NCBI RefSeq assembly: GCF_039538765.1
Contig: NZ_BAABCJ010000002.1
Coordinates: forward strand, 186,001 to 250,000
Length of the DNA stretch: 64,000 nucleotides
Direction of reading: 5' to 3'
Source of the DNA: Zhihengliuella alba
GTDB lineage: Bacteria; Actinomycetota; Actinomycetes; Actinomycetales; Micrococcaceae
Within the stretch, counting starts at the first letter, position 1. Each line of letters opens with the position of its first letter. Position numbers and translations under genes: made by a program. The notes beneath the pieces are model-generated. The model made no database searches. It worked only from the letters and a program-made list of their open reading frames with translations, and was not told where the DNA came from. Of this stretch, positions 25,128 through 31,891 are shown piece by piece.

Positions 25128-27044
25128 TCAGTCGACGACCAGCGACCCGCCCTCGCCGAGCTTCATGTCATACGGCTCGATATCCCCGAAGCCGCGCACT
25201 GACGTGGTCTCCTGCCGGGTCAGCACGAACCGCGGGTCGCCCTTGAGGCTGGACGCGGTGAGGGCGTCGGTGAGGATCTGACCCGGCTCGGCGAGCGAGG
25301 TCAGACGGGCGGCGAGATTCACGGTGGGCCCGTAGATGTCGCCGAGCCGCGAGAGCACGCGTCCCCAGACCACTGAGACGCGGGCATCGGGCAGCGCCTC
25401 GTCGGCGTTGAGCTCCTGGGCGAGCGTGAGGCCGATCTGCGCGCCGGCCTGCGGCGTCTCGGCCACGAAGAGCACCTCGTCGCCGATGGTCTTCACGAGG
25501 CGACCGCCGCCCACGGAGATGATCTCGGCCGACTTGTTCTCGAACCGCTGCACCAGCTGGGCCAGCGTCCGCTCATTCATGCGGCGCGAGAGCGACGTGT
25601 AGGACACGAGGTCCGCGAATCCCACGGCGCGGGCGAGCGGCAGCGGGGCATCGTCGTCGTCCCCGACGGACGGCGCGTCCGGGGTCCGGGCGCCGAGCCG
25701 CTGGATGGCCGCGTTCAGGTTCCGCCGCCACGAGTAGACGAGCAGCTTCTCGATGGGCTCGATGAGGTCCGGCAGCAGCTCAACCATGGTGCGCCGTGCC
25801 TCGAAGTCGCTCATGCCCTGGTTCTGCACCATGTCCTCGACGAGGGCCTCGATCTGCCAGACCGCCATGCGATCGGTCATCTGGCCGACCGACCGGGTGA
25901 TCGAAATGGCGGTCTCCTCCGTGAGCCGCTCGCTGCGGACGGAGTCCACGATCGTCGCGAGGGCGTCGAGGTCGCGCTGGGTGAAGGCGACGTCGTCGTC
26001 CCCGTGGTTGGGGAATCCAAGGGCGCGCCAGAGTTTGCGGGCGCTGTGCAGCGAGATGCCGGCCTTCACGGCGACATCGCGACGCTTCATGGTGCGCTCG
26101 CCGCCCAGGAGGCGGGACTCGAGGCTGCGCGTGCTGGCCTTCACCTGCTGACGGCGGATGGCCTCCACCAGGGGCAGGTCGCGGGTGATGGGACCGGGAT
26201 CCGAGGGCAGCGACTCCTTGAGGTCCTCGAACGGATCCGCTGCGGCCAGGTCCACCTCGCGGCGGGACCCCTCGGAGTAGCGGGACGCCTCGGGGAACGT
26301 CAGGTCCAGATCCGCCATGTCCGGTGTGGCCGCCGTGGCGTCCTTGGCCGCGATGGGACGGACGTCCAATTCCGCCGTGCCGGACGCGGTGCCCGACTCG
26401 CCGGTCCGGTGGGACTCGCCGGTCCGGTCGGGCTCGCCGGTCCGGTCGGGCTCGGGGAGCACTGGAGTCCCGGCGGTGCGGGCCTGCTCCTCACCGGGGG
26501 CCGACCGACGGGCCTGCTGCAGCCGCTGCGGCTGGTCGGCGTCATCGGTCGGGGCGACGGCCGCGGCCTCCGGGGCCGAGGCGGCATGACGCCCACGGCG
26601 GGTTCCGGGCCCCGCGACGACGGGCATCTGCAGCGTCGGCGGATGAGGATCGTCGCCGACGGAGTGGGCCGCGTCCGCCCGGACCGTCTGGTCCAGGCGC
26701 CCTTCGGGCCGCTCGCCGTCGGCGGCTGCGGGGCCGGTGCCGGTGCCGGTGCCGGTGCCGGTGCCGGTGCGATCGTCCCTCCCGGTGCGAGCCCCCGTGT
26801 CGGAAGGCGTTGGAGCATCGGTGGGCTCGACGGAGTCGGTGGTGGGCACCGACTCCGTGAAGGCCGTGCGGGCGGCGGCTCGATGGGCCGTCCCGAGCCG
26901 CTCGACGGAGGCATCGGCGATCCCGGACCGGTCGGGGCGGGCAGGATTCTCCGCAGGGCTCTGCTCGACGCCGTCGCCGGGGGCGCCCTCGATCGCCTCG
27001 CCGTCGGCCGCGCTCTCGTGGACGGACGGGTGCTGCTCAGACAT
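25128..27044 (-). CDS. Class III adenylate cyclase with regulatory domain (Rv1264-like)
   Basis: 638 aa. C-terminal cyclase domain (~470-630): metal Asp in VGFADLVSYT, second metal Asp in KTIGDEVLF with the adenine-selecting Lys of RLVKTIGD, and transition-state Asn/Arg in GPTVNLAARL, so it should be active. The preceding ~130 residues (DVAVKAGISLHSARKLWRAL ... DDDVAFTQRDLDAL) match the pattern of the pH-responsive autoinhibitory domain of M. tuberculosis Rv1264. The N-terminal ~300 residues are disordered, with TG and DRTGE repeats. Overlaps the PH-domain gene by 8 nt. cAMP produced here could feed CRP-type regulation. Start ATG 27044 has GGAGATG upstream. Confidence 0.9.
   Translation of the reverse strand: MSEQHPSVHESAADGEAIEGAPGDGVEQSPAENPARPDRSGIADASVERLGTAHRAAARTAFTESVPTTDSVEPTDAPTPSDTGARTGRDDRTGTGTGTGTGTGPAAADGERPEGRLDQTVRADAAHSVGDDPHPPTLQMPVVAGPGTRRGRHAASAPEAAAVAPTDDADQPQRLQQARRSAPGEEQARTAGTPVLPEPDRTGEPDRTGESHRTGESGTASGTAELDVRPIAAKDATAATPDMADLDLTFPEASRYSEGSRREVDLAAADPFEDLKESLPSDPGPITRDLPLVEAIRRQQVKASTRSLESRLLGGERTMKRRDVAVKAGISLHSARKLWRALGFPNHGDDDVAFTQRDLDALATIVDSVRSERLTEETAISITRSVGQMTDRMAVWQIEALVEDMVQNQGMSDFEARRTMVELLPDLIEPIEKLLVYSWRRNLNAAIQRLGARTPDAPSVGDDDDAPLPLARAVGFADLVSYTSLSRRMNERTLAQLVQRFENKSAEIISVGGGRLVKTIGDEVLFVAETPQAGAQIGLTLAQELNADEALPDARVSVVWGRVLSRLGDIYGPTVNLAARLTSLAEPGQILTDALTASSLKGDPRFVLTRQETTSVRGFGDIEPYDMKLGEGGSLVVD
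26392..26455. repeat. 18-bp tandem repeats in the cyclase gene
   Basis: About three copies of GACTCGCCGGTCCGGTSG units encoding (E)PDRTGE-type hexapeptides in the disordered N-terminal region. In-frame, so no phase switching is expected. Confidence 0.6.
26734..26769. repeat. Hexanucleotide repeat (CCGGTG)6 in the cyclase gene
   Basis: Six perfect copies encode a Gly-Thr dipeptide run in the disordered N-terminal segment of the adenylate cyclase. Copy changes would lengthen or shorten the linker in frame. Confidence 0.75.
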
Positions 27045-27690
27045 GACGCATCTCCATCCTGTACTCGGTGCCGCCATGCCCGGCGGCACCGTGCCCGCCG
27101 CGGCGGTGTCCGCCCGGCTCCTGTCCCAGATCGCCGCGCATCGCCCAGTCCATGCGTTCGCCGGAGGCTCCCTCGCCGCCCCCGAACCCGGTCGGCCGCG
27201 GAAGGGCCTCGATGGCCTCGAGGGTCAGCTCGCGCATCCGATGCACGCCCGGCGTGTTCTTCAGGACCGTTCCTCCGTTCGACGTCATGAGCACGAGGTG
27301 CCCGGCACCGCTGCCGCGCTGCATGACCGACTGCCTCACGACCAGTTCACGAATCAGGATCAGCGGGAGTTCCCGCTGGGCGCGGGCCGCACCGCCGACG
27401 CGGATGATGATCCGTCGGTTCGTCAGGCAGTAGCGGGTCCTGATCCAACGGACGTAGGGCGTCGCCGTCCAGGCCAGGACGAGCAGCAGTCCCAGGCCGC
27501 CGATGCCCGGTTGCAGGATCGGCACGAGGTCGACGAGCCAGTCGGGCAGATCGTCGCGCGTCAGATACCCCAGGCCGAAGCACGTGGCTGCAATGACCAG
27601 CAGCATGAGGACCACCGGGCGGATGAGGACTCGCGGGTGCTGGCGCGTCTTGACGATGACTCGTTCGTTCTCGCCCAACTTGAGCCGCAT
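27037..27690 (-). CDS. PH-domain (bPH2) membrane protein, Rv3278c-like
   Basis: 217 aa. MRLKLGENERVIVKTRQHPRVL is followed by two TM helices (~24-42 and ~60-80: PVVLMLLVIAATCFGLGYL, GGLGLLLVLAWTATPYV), then the bacterial PH-like domain (RYCLTNRRIIIRVGG...LILIRELVVRQSVMQRGSGAGHLVL). Position next to birA and the carboxylase genes matches M. tuberculosis Rv3278c. Function unknown; the family is thought to bind membrane or cell-wall components. Strong SD (GGAGGAGGGCAGG before ATG). Overlaps the downstream cyclase start by 8 nt, so the two are co-translated. Confidence 0.88.
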   Translation of the reverse strand: MRLKLGENERVIVKTRQHPRVLIRPVVLMLLVIAATCFGLGYLTRDDLPDWLVDLVPILQPGIGGLGLLLVLAWTATPYVRWIRTRYCLTNRRIIIRVGGAARAQRELPLILIRELVVRQSVMQRGSGAGHLVLMTSNGGTVLKNTPGVHRMRELTLEAIEALPRPTGFGGGEGASGERMDWAMRGDLGQEPGGHRRGGHGAAGHGGTEYRMEMRHV

Positions 27691-27759
27691 CCTGCCCTCC
27701 TCCCACCGCTCGGGTGTCCTGCCTCACTGGTCGGCGCGTCCGTTCGCCGGCACGAATCC

Positions 27760-27765
27760 AGTCTA
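27760..27765 (-). promoter_or_regulatory. -10 box (TAGACT) for the PH protein-cyclase transcript
   Basis: Minus-strand TAGACT about 70 nt upstream of the PH gene ATG, next to the 3' end of birA. Fits the TANNNT -10 form used elsewhere here. Confidence 0.4.
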
Positions 27766-27766
27766 G

Positions 27767-28729
27767 TCAGGCGTAGCGTCCGTCCGCCCGGCGCAGGTGC
27801 ACCACGTCCGCGGCGTGGACGGTGCGACGCGCCCCGCCCGGACCCTCGATGCCGAGTGCGCCGTCCATCCCCAACTCGCAGGCGATGCCCTCGAGGCGGG
27901 AGCCGTCCGGCAGCTCTGCCCGGACCTCGCAGCCGAGGGTCGCCAGGCGGTCGGCGACCGCGTCCCGCAGGGCGGCCAGGCCGCCGGGGCCACCGCCGAG
28001 GCGGACGCTCTCCAGGAAATCCCGGTAGCGGGACGCCACCCGCTCGAGGTAGGCGACGAGGACGTCGGTGCCGCCGACGCCGTAGCCGGAGTGGCGCAGG
28101 CTGGTGGCGGTCGGCACGGGCAGTTCCGCGGCGGACAGGTCGATGTTGATCCCGGCACCGACGACGACGCCCGGGCGGTCCTGCGCCCCCTCGCCGGGGA
28201 CGAACTGCGCCAGCAGTCCGGCCAGCTTCCTCGGCCCGGTGCCGCCGGCAGCCGGGCCGGCCCCGGCGTCGGGAGCGGCCTCCGAAGCGACGTCGGGGGC
28301 GGGATAGAGCAGTACATCGTTCGGCCACTTAATCCGAGCGGTCACGCCGAGGGAGTCCAGCGCCTCGACGAGACTCAGGGCGCACAGCATGGACAGCCAC
28401 CCGAAGGCCTCGGGCGGGAACACCGACGGCTTGAAGAGGACGGACACGGCCAGCGAGCTGCGCGGCGGTGCACCCCAGCCGCGCCCCAGGCGTCCGCGGC
28501 CGGAGACCTGGTGGTCGGTCACGATCACACTGAGGTCCGGGGACCGGAGCGCTGCGGCGGCCAGGTCGTCGTTGGTGGACCCGGTCGACTCGACCACGGT
28601 CACGCTCCCCAGCGGTCCCGCCGGTCCGGCCAGCGCCTCGATGCGCTCCCGGTCCAACGGGGCTCGGTCCGACGGTGCTCGGCCAGACGGAGCTCGGTCA
28701 GACGGAGTTCGGTCCAATGGTTCGTCCAT
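27767..28729 (-). CDS. birA: Biotin--[acetyl-CoA-carboxylase] ligase
   Basis: 320 aa. Attaches biotin to the BCCP lysine of acyl-CoA carboxylase (encoded at 43591). Motifs: ESTGSTNDDL, GRGRLGRGWGAP (biotinyl-AMP loop), KWPNDVLL, VVVGAGINIDLS, and a C-terminal SH3-like domain (GMDGALGIEGPGGARRTVHAADVVHLR). There is no N-terminal winged helix, so it is a monofunctional ligase and not a repressor. The first ~30 residues are degenerate heptad repeats (LDRTPSD/GRAPSD) and may be dispensable. An Ala/Gly insertion (~135-160) follows the KWPNDVLL motif. Clustering with accD/accE is conserved in actinobacteria. Confidence 0.94.
   Translation of the reverse strand: MDEPLDRTPSDRAPSGRAPSDRAPLDRERIEALAGPAGPLGSVTVVESTGSTNDDLAAAALRSPDLSVIVTDHQVSGRGRLGRGWGAPPRSSLAVSVLFKPSVFPPEAFGWLSMLCALSLVEALDSLGVTARIKWPNDVLLYPAPDVASEAAPDAGAGPAAGGTGPRKLAGLLAQFVPGEGAQDRPGVVVGAGINIDLSAAELPVPTATSLRHSGYGVGGTDVLVAYLERVASRYRDFLESVRLGGGPGGLAALRDAVADRLATLGCEVRAELPDGSRLEGIACELGMDGALGIEGPGGARRTVHAADVVHLRRADGRYA
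28652..28722. repeat. Degenerate coding repeats at the birA 5' end
   Basis: Repeated GGTCSGACGGWGCTCGG-type units encode S/D-RAPSD-like peptides in the first 30 codons of birA. They lie immediately after the start and could vary without changing the catalytic domain. Confidence 0.5.
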
Positions 28730-28736
28730 GCCTCCA

Positions 28737-28742
28737 ACCCTA
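28737..28742 (-). promoter_or_regulatory. -10 box (TAGGGT) just before birA
   Basis: Minus-strand TAGGGT, then 7 nt (TGGAGGC), then the birA ATG. This spacing implies a leaderless or nearly leaderless mRNA; the GGAGG is too close to the ATG to act as a normal SD. Confidence 0.5.
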
Positions 28743-28811
28743 GTTAATGCCGCTCACCCATGCTGTTTCGGACGGCGTGCCGCCGCGTGCCGGCACCGGC
28801 GCGGGTCCCGC

Positions 28812-29645
28812 TCAGAGGAAGATGTCGGGCACCAACCGGTCCTCGGGTGCCCCCAGGCTGTACTCGCTGAGGTCCAGGACTCCGGCCTCGCGCAGGACCT
28901 CCTCGTCCGTGAGGAACCGCCCGCTACCCTCGGCCGCGGATCCGGAGAGGACGGCCATCGCCGCGTCGGCGACGATGCGCGGCGAGCGGGCCGCCTGGAC
29001 GATCCGTTCGCCGTCCGGCATGGCGCGGATGGCGGCGGTGTCGATCAGCGTCGCCGGCCACAGGGAGTTGACGGCGATGCCCTCGTCCTTCAGCTCCTCG
29101 GCGAGTCCCAGCGTCGTCAGGCTCATCCCGTACTTGGCCATCGTGTAGGCGAGATGCTCACCGGCCCACTTCGGATCCAGGTTCAGCGGCGGAGAGAGCG
29201 TCAGGATGTGCGGATCGCGTCCCTTCCTCGCGGACTCGCGCAGCGCGGGGAGTGCGAGCTTGGAGAGGAGGAAGGTGCCGCGGACGTTGATGTCCTGCAT
29301 CAGGTCGTAGCGCTTCATGTCCACGTCGTCCGTCTTCGACAGGTCGATGGCCGACGCGTTGTTGACCACGACGTCGATCCCGCCGAACGCCTCCACGGTC
29401 GCCTCGACCGCGCGGGCGACGTCGTCGTCGTTCCGGACGTCTCCGACGAGGGGGAGGGCGCGGCCACCGGCCGCCTCGATCTCGGCGGCGGCCGTGTGGA
29501 CCGTGCCGTCGAGCTTCGGGTGGGGCTCGCCGGTCTTGGCCAGGAGGGCCACATTGGCGCCGCGAGAGGCCGCGGCGAGAGCGATCGAGAGGCCGATTCC
29601 GCGGCTTCCGCCGCTCATGAGAAGGGTGCGCGATTTCCACTGCAT
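28812..29645 (-). CDS. Short-chain dehydrogenase/reductase, HSDL2-like
   Basis: 277 aa. NAD(P) site MSGGSRGIGLSIALAAASRGANV (GxxxGxG), VVNNASAI (NNAG-type), catalytic Tyr/Lys in HLAYTMAKYGMS. The stretches LLAKTGEPHPKLDGTVHTAA, ILTLSPPLNLDPKW and SLWPATLIDTAAIRAM closely resemble human/bacterial hydroxysteroid dehydrogenase-like protein 2, minus the SCP2 domain. Substrate unknown, probably a lipid-derived acyl or sterol-like compound. Divergent from accD. Start ATG 29645, with a TACGCT -10 six nt upstream and a 16-bp palindrome over the -35 zone. Longer upstream ORF rejected. Confidence 0.88.
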   Translation of the reverse strand: MQWKSRTLLMSGGSRGIGLSIALAAASRGANVALLAKTGEPHPKLDGTVHTAAAEIEAAGGRALPLVGDVRNDDDVARAVEATVEAFGGIDVVVNNASAIDLSKTDDVDMKRYDLMQDINVRGTFLLSKLALPALRESARKGRDPHILTLSPPLNLDPKWAGEHLAYTMAKYGMSLTTLGLAEELKDEGIAVNSLWPATLIDTAAIRAMPDGERIVQAARSPRIVADAAMAVLSGSAAEGSGRFLTDEEVLREAGVLDLSEYSLGAPEDRLVPDIFL

Positions 29646-29651
29646 GAGGCC

Positions 29652-29657
29652 AGCGTA
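29652..29657 (-). promoter_or_regulatory. -10 box (TACGCT) of a leaderless SDR promoter
   Basis: Minus-strand TACGCT, six bases (GGCCTC), then ATG 29645. Confidence 0.5.
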
Positions 29658-29676
29658 ACTGAGATCACAGCAAGAT

Positions 29677-29692
29677 GTTACCGGTGGGTAAC
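29677..29692. promoter_or_regulatory. Operator-like palindrome GTTACC-N4-GGTAAC upstream of the SDR gene
   Basis: Perfect 6-bp arms with spacer GGTG, centred about 40 bp before the SDR ATG and covering its -35 zone. Such TTAC-N4-6-GTAA dyads are typical of TetR-type repressors, often of fatty-acid degradation genes. The regulator is not in this window in an obvious place. Confidence 0.5.
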
Positions 29693-29777
29693 CCACGGAG
29701 TCCTCTCGCGCGCCGACGTCCCGGCATCGGACGACACGCGGCCGCCCGGAGGACGGAGGGCCAGCCTCGGCGGTAGC

Positions 29778-29800
29778 ATTTTGTAGCTTTCCTACAGCGG
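29778..29800. promoter_or_regulatory. Carboxylase operator copy 1 (TGTAG-N5-CTACA) upstream of accD
   Basis: ATTTTGTAG, spacer CTTTC, CTACAGC. The dyad TGTAG/CTACA at 29782-29796 has the same spacing as copies at 29847-29861 (imperfect) and 43476-43490 (upstream of the biotin carboxylase gene). Confidence 0.6.
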
Positions 29801-29819
29801 GCCCTCGCGACGCCCTCAC

Positions 29820-29825
29820 TAGACT
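29820..29825 (+). promoter_or_regulatory. Possible -10 box (TAGACT) for accD
   Basis: TAGACT between the two TGTAG/CTACA copies, ~115 nt before the accD ATG. No clear -35. Confidence 0.3.
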
Positions 29826-29844
29826 GACGTGGGTAGGCCGGTGG

Positions 29845-29861
29845 ATTGTGCCCTTCCTACA
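29845..29861. promoter_or_regulatory. Carboxylase operator copy 2 (imperfect) upstream of accD
   Basis: ATTGTGC-CCTTC-CTACA: right arm perfect, left arm TGTGC for TGTAG, same 5-nt spacer. Centre-to-centre distance to copy 1 is 65 bp, about six helical turns. Confidence 0.45.
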
Positions 29862-29940
29862 GGGTCCGGCCGGGGTAGCGGGTCGACCCGACGCCCGCAC
29901 GGCCGCGCACCGCAGGACAACCGAAGGAGCCTTCACCACG

Positions 29941-31545
29941 ATGAGTGACGCTGAGAGCACGGTCGAGATCGACCTGAACACCACGGCCGGCAAGATCGCG
30001 GAGTTCCGCCGCCGGCAGGCCCTCTCGCTGCAGCCGTCGGGCCCGGAGGCCATCGAGAAGCAGCACGCCCGCGGCAAGGGCACCGCCCGGGAGCGCGTCC
30101 ACGCACTGCTGGACGAGGACTCCTTCGTCGAGTTCGACGCTCTGGCGGTCCACCGCACCAGCGCGTTCGGCATGGACCGGAAGCGCCCGGTCGGCGACGG
30201 CGTCGTCTCCGGCTACGGCACCGTGGACGGCCGCCTCGTTGCCGTCTACTCACAGGACTTCACCGTCTACGGCGGGTCCCTGAGTCAGGTCAACGGCGAG
30301 AAGATCGTCAAGGTCCAGGAGTTCGCCCTGCGCAATGGCTGCCCGGTCGTGGGCATCAACGACGGCGGCGGCGCGCGCATCCAGGAGGGCGTCGCCTCGC
30401 TGGCGATGTTCGCGGACATCTTCCGCAACAACGTGCACTCCTCCGGCGTCGTCCCGCAGATCTCCGTCATCATGGGCCCCTGCGCCGGCGGCGCGGCCTA
30501 CTCCCCCGCCCTGACCGACTACGTGATCATGGTGGACAAGTCCAGCCACATGTTCATCACCGGACCCGACGTCATCAAGACCGTCACGGGCGAGGAAGTC
30601 GACATGGAGACGCTCGGCGGCGCCCGCCAGCACAACGCCACCACGGGCACCGCGACGTACCTCGCCTCGGACGAGGCCGACGCCTTCGACTTCGTCCGCG
30701 AGCTCCTGGACTACCTGCCCTCCAACAACCTCGCCGAGGCCCCGCACCTCGAGTTCGACGAGGAGCTCGAGCTCAACGAGGCCGACCTGGACCTCGACAC
30801 GCTCATCCCGGACTCCGCCAATCAGCCCTATGACATGCGCACCGTGATCGAGCACATCGTCGACGACGGCGAGTTCCTCGAGATGCAGTCGCTGTACGCG
30901 CCCAACGTGCTGATCGGCTACGCCCGGGTGGAGGGCCGCTCGATCGGCATCGTCGCGAACCAGCCCATGCAGTTCGCCGGCACCCTCGACATCGCGGCGA
31001 GCGAGAAGGCGGCCCGGTTCGTCCGGCACTGCGACGCGTTCGGCCTGCCGATCCTCACCCTCGTCGACGTCCCGGGCTTCCTGCCCGGCAAGGACCAGGA
31101 GTTCCAGGGCATCATCCGCCGCGGGGCCAAGCTCCTCTACGCGTACGCCGAGGCCACGGTCCCGAAGCTGACGGTGATCACGCGCAAGGCGTACGGCGGC
31201 GCGTACATCGTCATGGGCTCCAAGAAGCTCGGCGCCGACATCAACCTCGCCTGGCCTACCGCGCAGATCGGCGTCATGGGCGCGCAGGGCGCGGTCAACA
31301 TCCTCTACCGGCGCGATCTGGCAGCGGTCGCCGCCGAGGGCGGCGACGTGGAGGCCAAGCGCACCGAGATCATCGAGGGCTACGAGGCCGAGCTGCTCAA
31401 CCCGTACCAGGCCGCCGAGCTGGGGTACGTCGACGCCGTGATCGCCCCGAGCGAGACCCGGTTGCAGATCGTCCGCGGGCTGCGGGCCCTGCGCGACAAG
31501 CATGCGTCCCTGCCGGCCAAGAAGCACGGCAACATCCCGCTGTGA
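29941..31545 (+). CDS. accD: Acyl-CoA carboxylase carboxyltransferase beta subunit (AccD5/PccB type)
   Basis: 534 aa. Transfers carboxyl from carboxybiotin to acetyl-/propionyl-CoA, making malonyl- or methylmalonyl-CoA for fatty-acid synthesis. Crotonase-type halves are present: GGARIQEGVASLAMFADIF and IMGPCAGGAAYSPALTDYVIM (N half); VDVPGFLPGKDQEFQGIIRRGAKLLYAYAEATVPKLTV, RKAYGGAYIVMGSK and WPTAQIGVMGAQGAVNI (C half). Start ATG 29941 with AAGGAG upstream; an in-frame longer version from 29848 is not supported. Followed 34 bp later by the epsilon subunit. Partner alpha subunit at 43591. Strong similarity in pattern to M. tuberculosis AccD5 (Rv3280). Confidence 0.96.
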   Translation: MSDAESTVEIDLNTTAGKIAEFRRRQALSLQPSGPEAIEKQHARGKGTARERVHALLDEDSFVEFDALAVHRTSAFGMDRKRPVGDGVVSGYGTVDGRLVAVYSQDFTVYGGSLSQVNGEKIVKVQEFALRNGCPVVGINDGGGARIQEGVASLAMFADIFRNNVHSSGVVPQISVIMGPCAGGAAYSPALTDYVIMVDKSSHMFITGPDVIKTVTGEEVDMETLGGARQHNATTGTATYLASDEADAFDFVRELLDYLPSNNLAEAPHLEFDEELELNEADLDLDTLIPDSANQPYDMRTVIEHIVDDGEFLEMQSLYAPNVLIGYARVEGRSIGIVANQPMQFAGTLDIAASEKAARFVRHCDAFGLPILTLVDVPGFLPGKDQEFQGIIRRGAKLLYAYAEATVPKLTVITRKAYGGAYIVMGSKKLGADINLAWPTAQIGVMGAQGAVNILYRRDLAAVAAEGGDVEAKRTEIIEGYEAELLNPYQAAELGYVDAVIAPSETRLQIVRGLRALRDKHASLPAKKHGNIPL

Positions 31546-31579
31546 CGGGCTGCCAGGCAATGAGCGACGGAGCATCATC

Positions 31580-31810
31580 ATGACGGTCGAGACCAGCACC
31601 ACCGAGGCGGCCCCCCTGGTCCAGGTGGTCCGCGGCAATCCGACGCCCGAGGAGCTCGCGGCACTGACCGCCGTCGTCCTCTCCCTGGGAGAGGGCACGA
31701 CGGCGGCTGCCGGGGACCGCGCGACGCGTCGCCAGACGCTGCGCAAGCGGGTGCGGCACACGCGGCGTCTCATTTCGATGCCCGGCGCCTGGCGCAGCGG
31801 ACGGTTCTAA
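31580..31810 (+). CDS. accE: Acyl-CoA carboxylase epsilon subunit (AccE-like)
   Basis: 76 aa. Small actinobacterial subunit that stabilises the alpha-beta complex. It contains the hallmark VVRGNPTPEELAALTAVVLSL and ends in the basic MPGAWRSGRF (the W-R-x-S motif of AccE proteins). Start ATG 31580. A shorter in-frame choice is unlikely, as the conserved core begins at residue 14. Lies directly after accD in the same orientation, as in Rv3280-Rv3281. Confidence 0.9.
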   Translation: MTVETSTTEAAPLVQVVRGNPTPEELAALTAVVLSLGEGTTAAAGDRATRRQTLRKRVRHTRRLISMPGAWRSGRF

Positions 31811-31857
31811 CGGCTGCCGAATCGGCATGGCCCTGAGCTGAATTCCGGTGGAACCCG

Positions 31858-31885
31858 TTGTTCACTGAATCGTTCACGATAGGGT
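31858..31885 (+). promoter_or_regulatory. Leaderless promoter for the DUF885 gene (TTGTTC-N16-TAGGGT)
   Basis: -35 TTGTTC at 31858-31863, -10 TAGGGT at 31880-31885, six bases, then ATG 31892. Confidence 0.55.
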
Positions 31886-31891
31886 TGTCGT

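Noticed and set aside
26734..26769. Phase-variation switch by the CCGGTG repeat in the cyclase gene
   Set aside because: The unit is 6 bp, so slippage keeps the reading frame and only changes linker length.
29646..29940. RNA gene in the longest non-coding gap (accD/SDR intergenic region)
   Set aside because: Only promoter elements and dyads are visible; no tRNA cloverleaf or known riboswitch pattern could be recognised.
30250..31773. 507-codon minus-strand ORF opposite accD/accE
   Set aside because: No recognisable protein pattern; accD on the plus strand has complete carboxyltransferase motifs.
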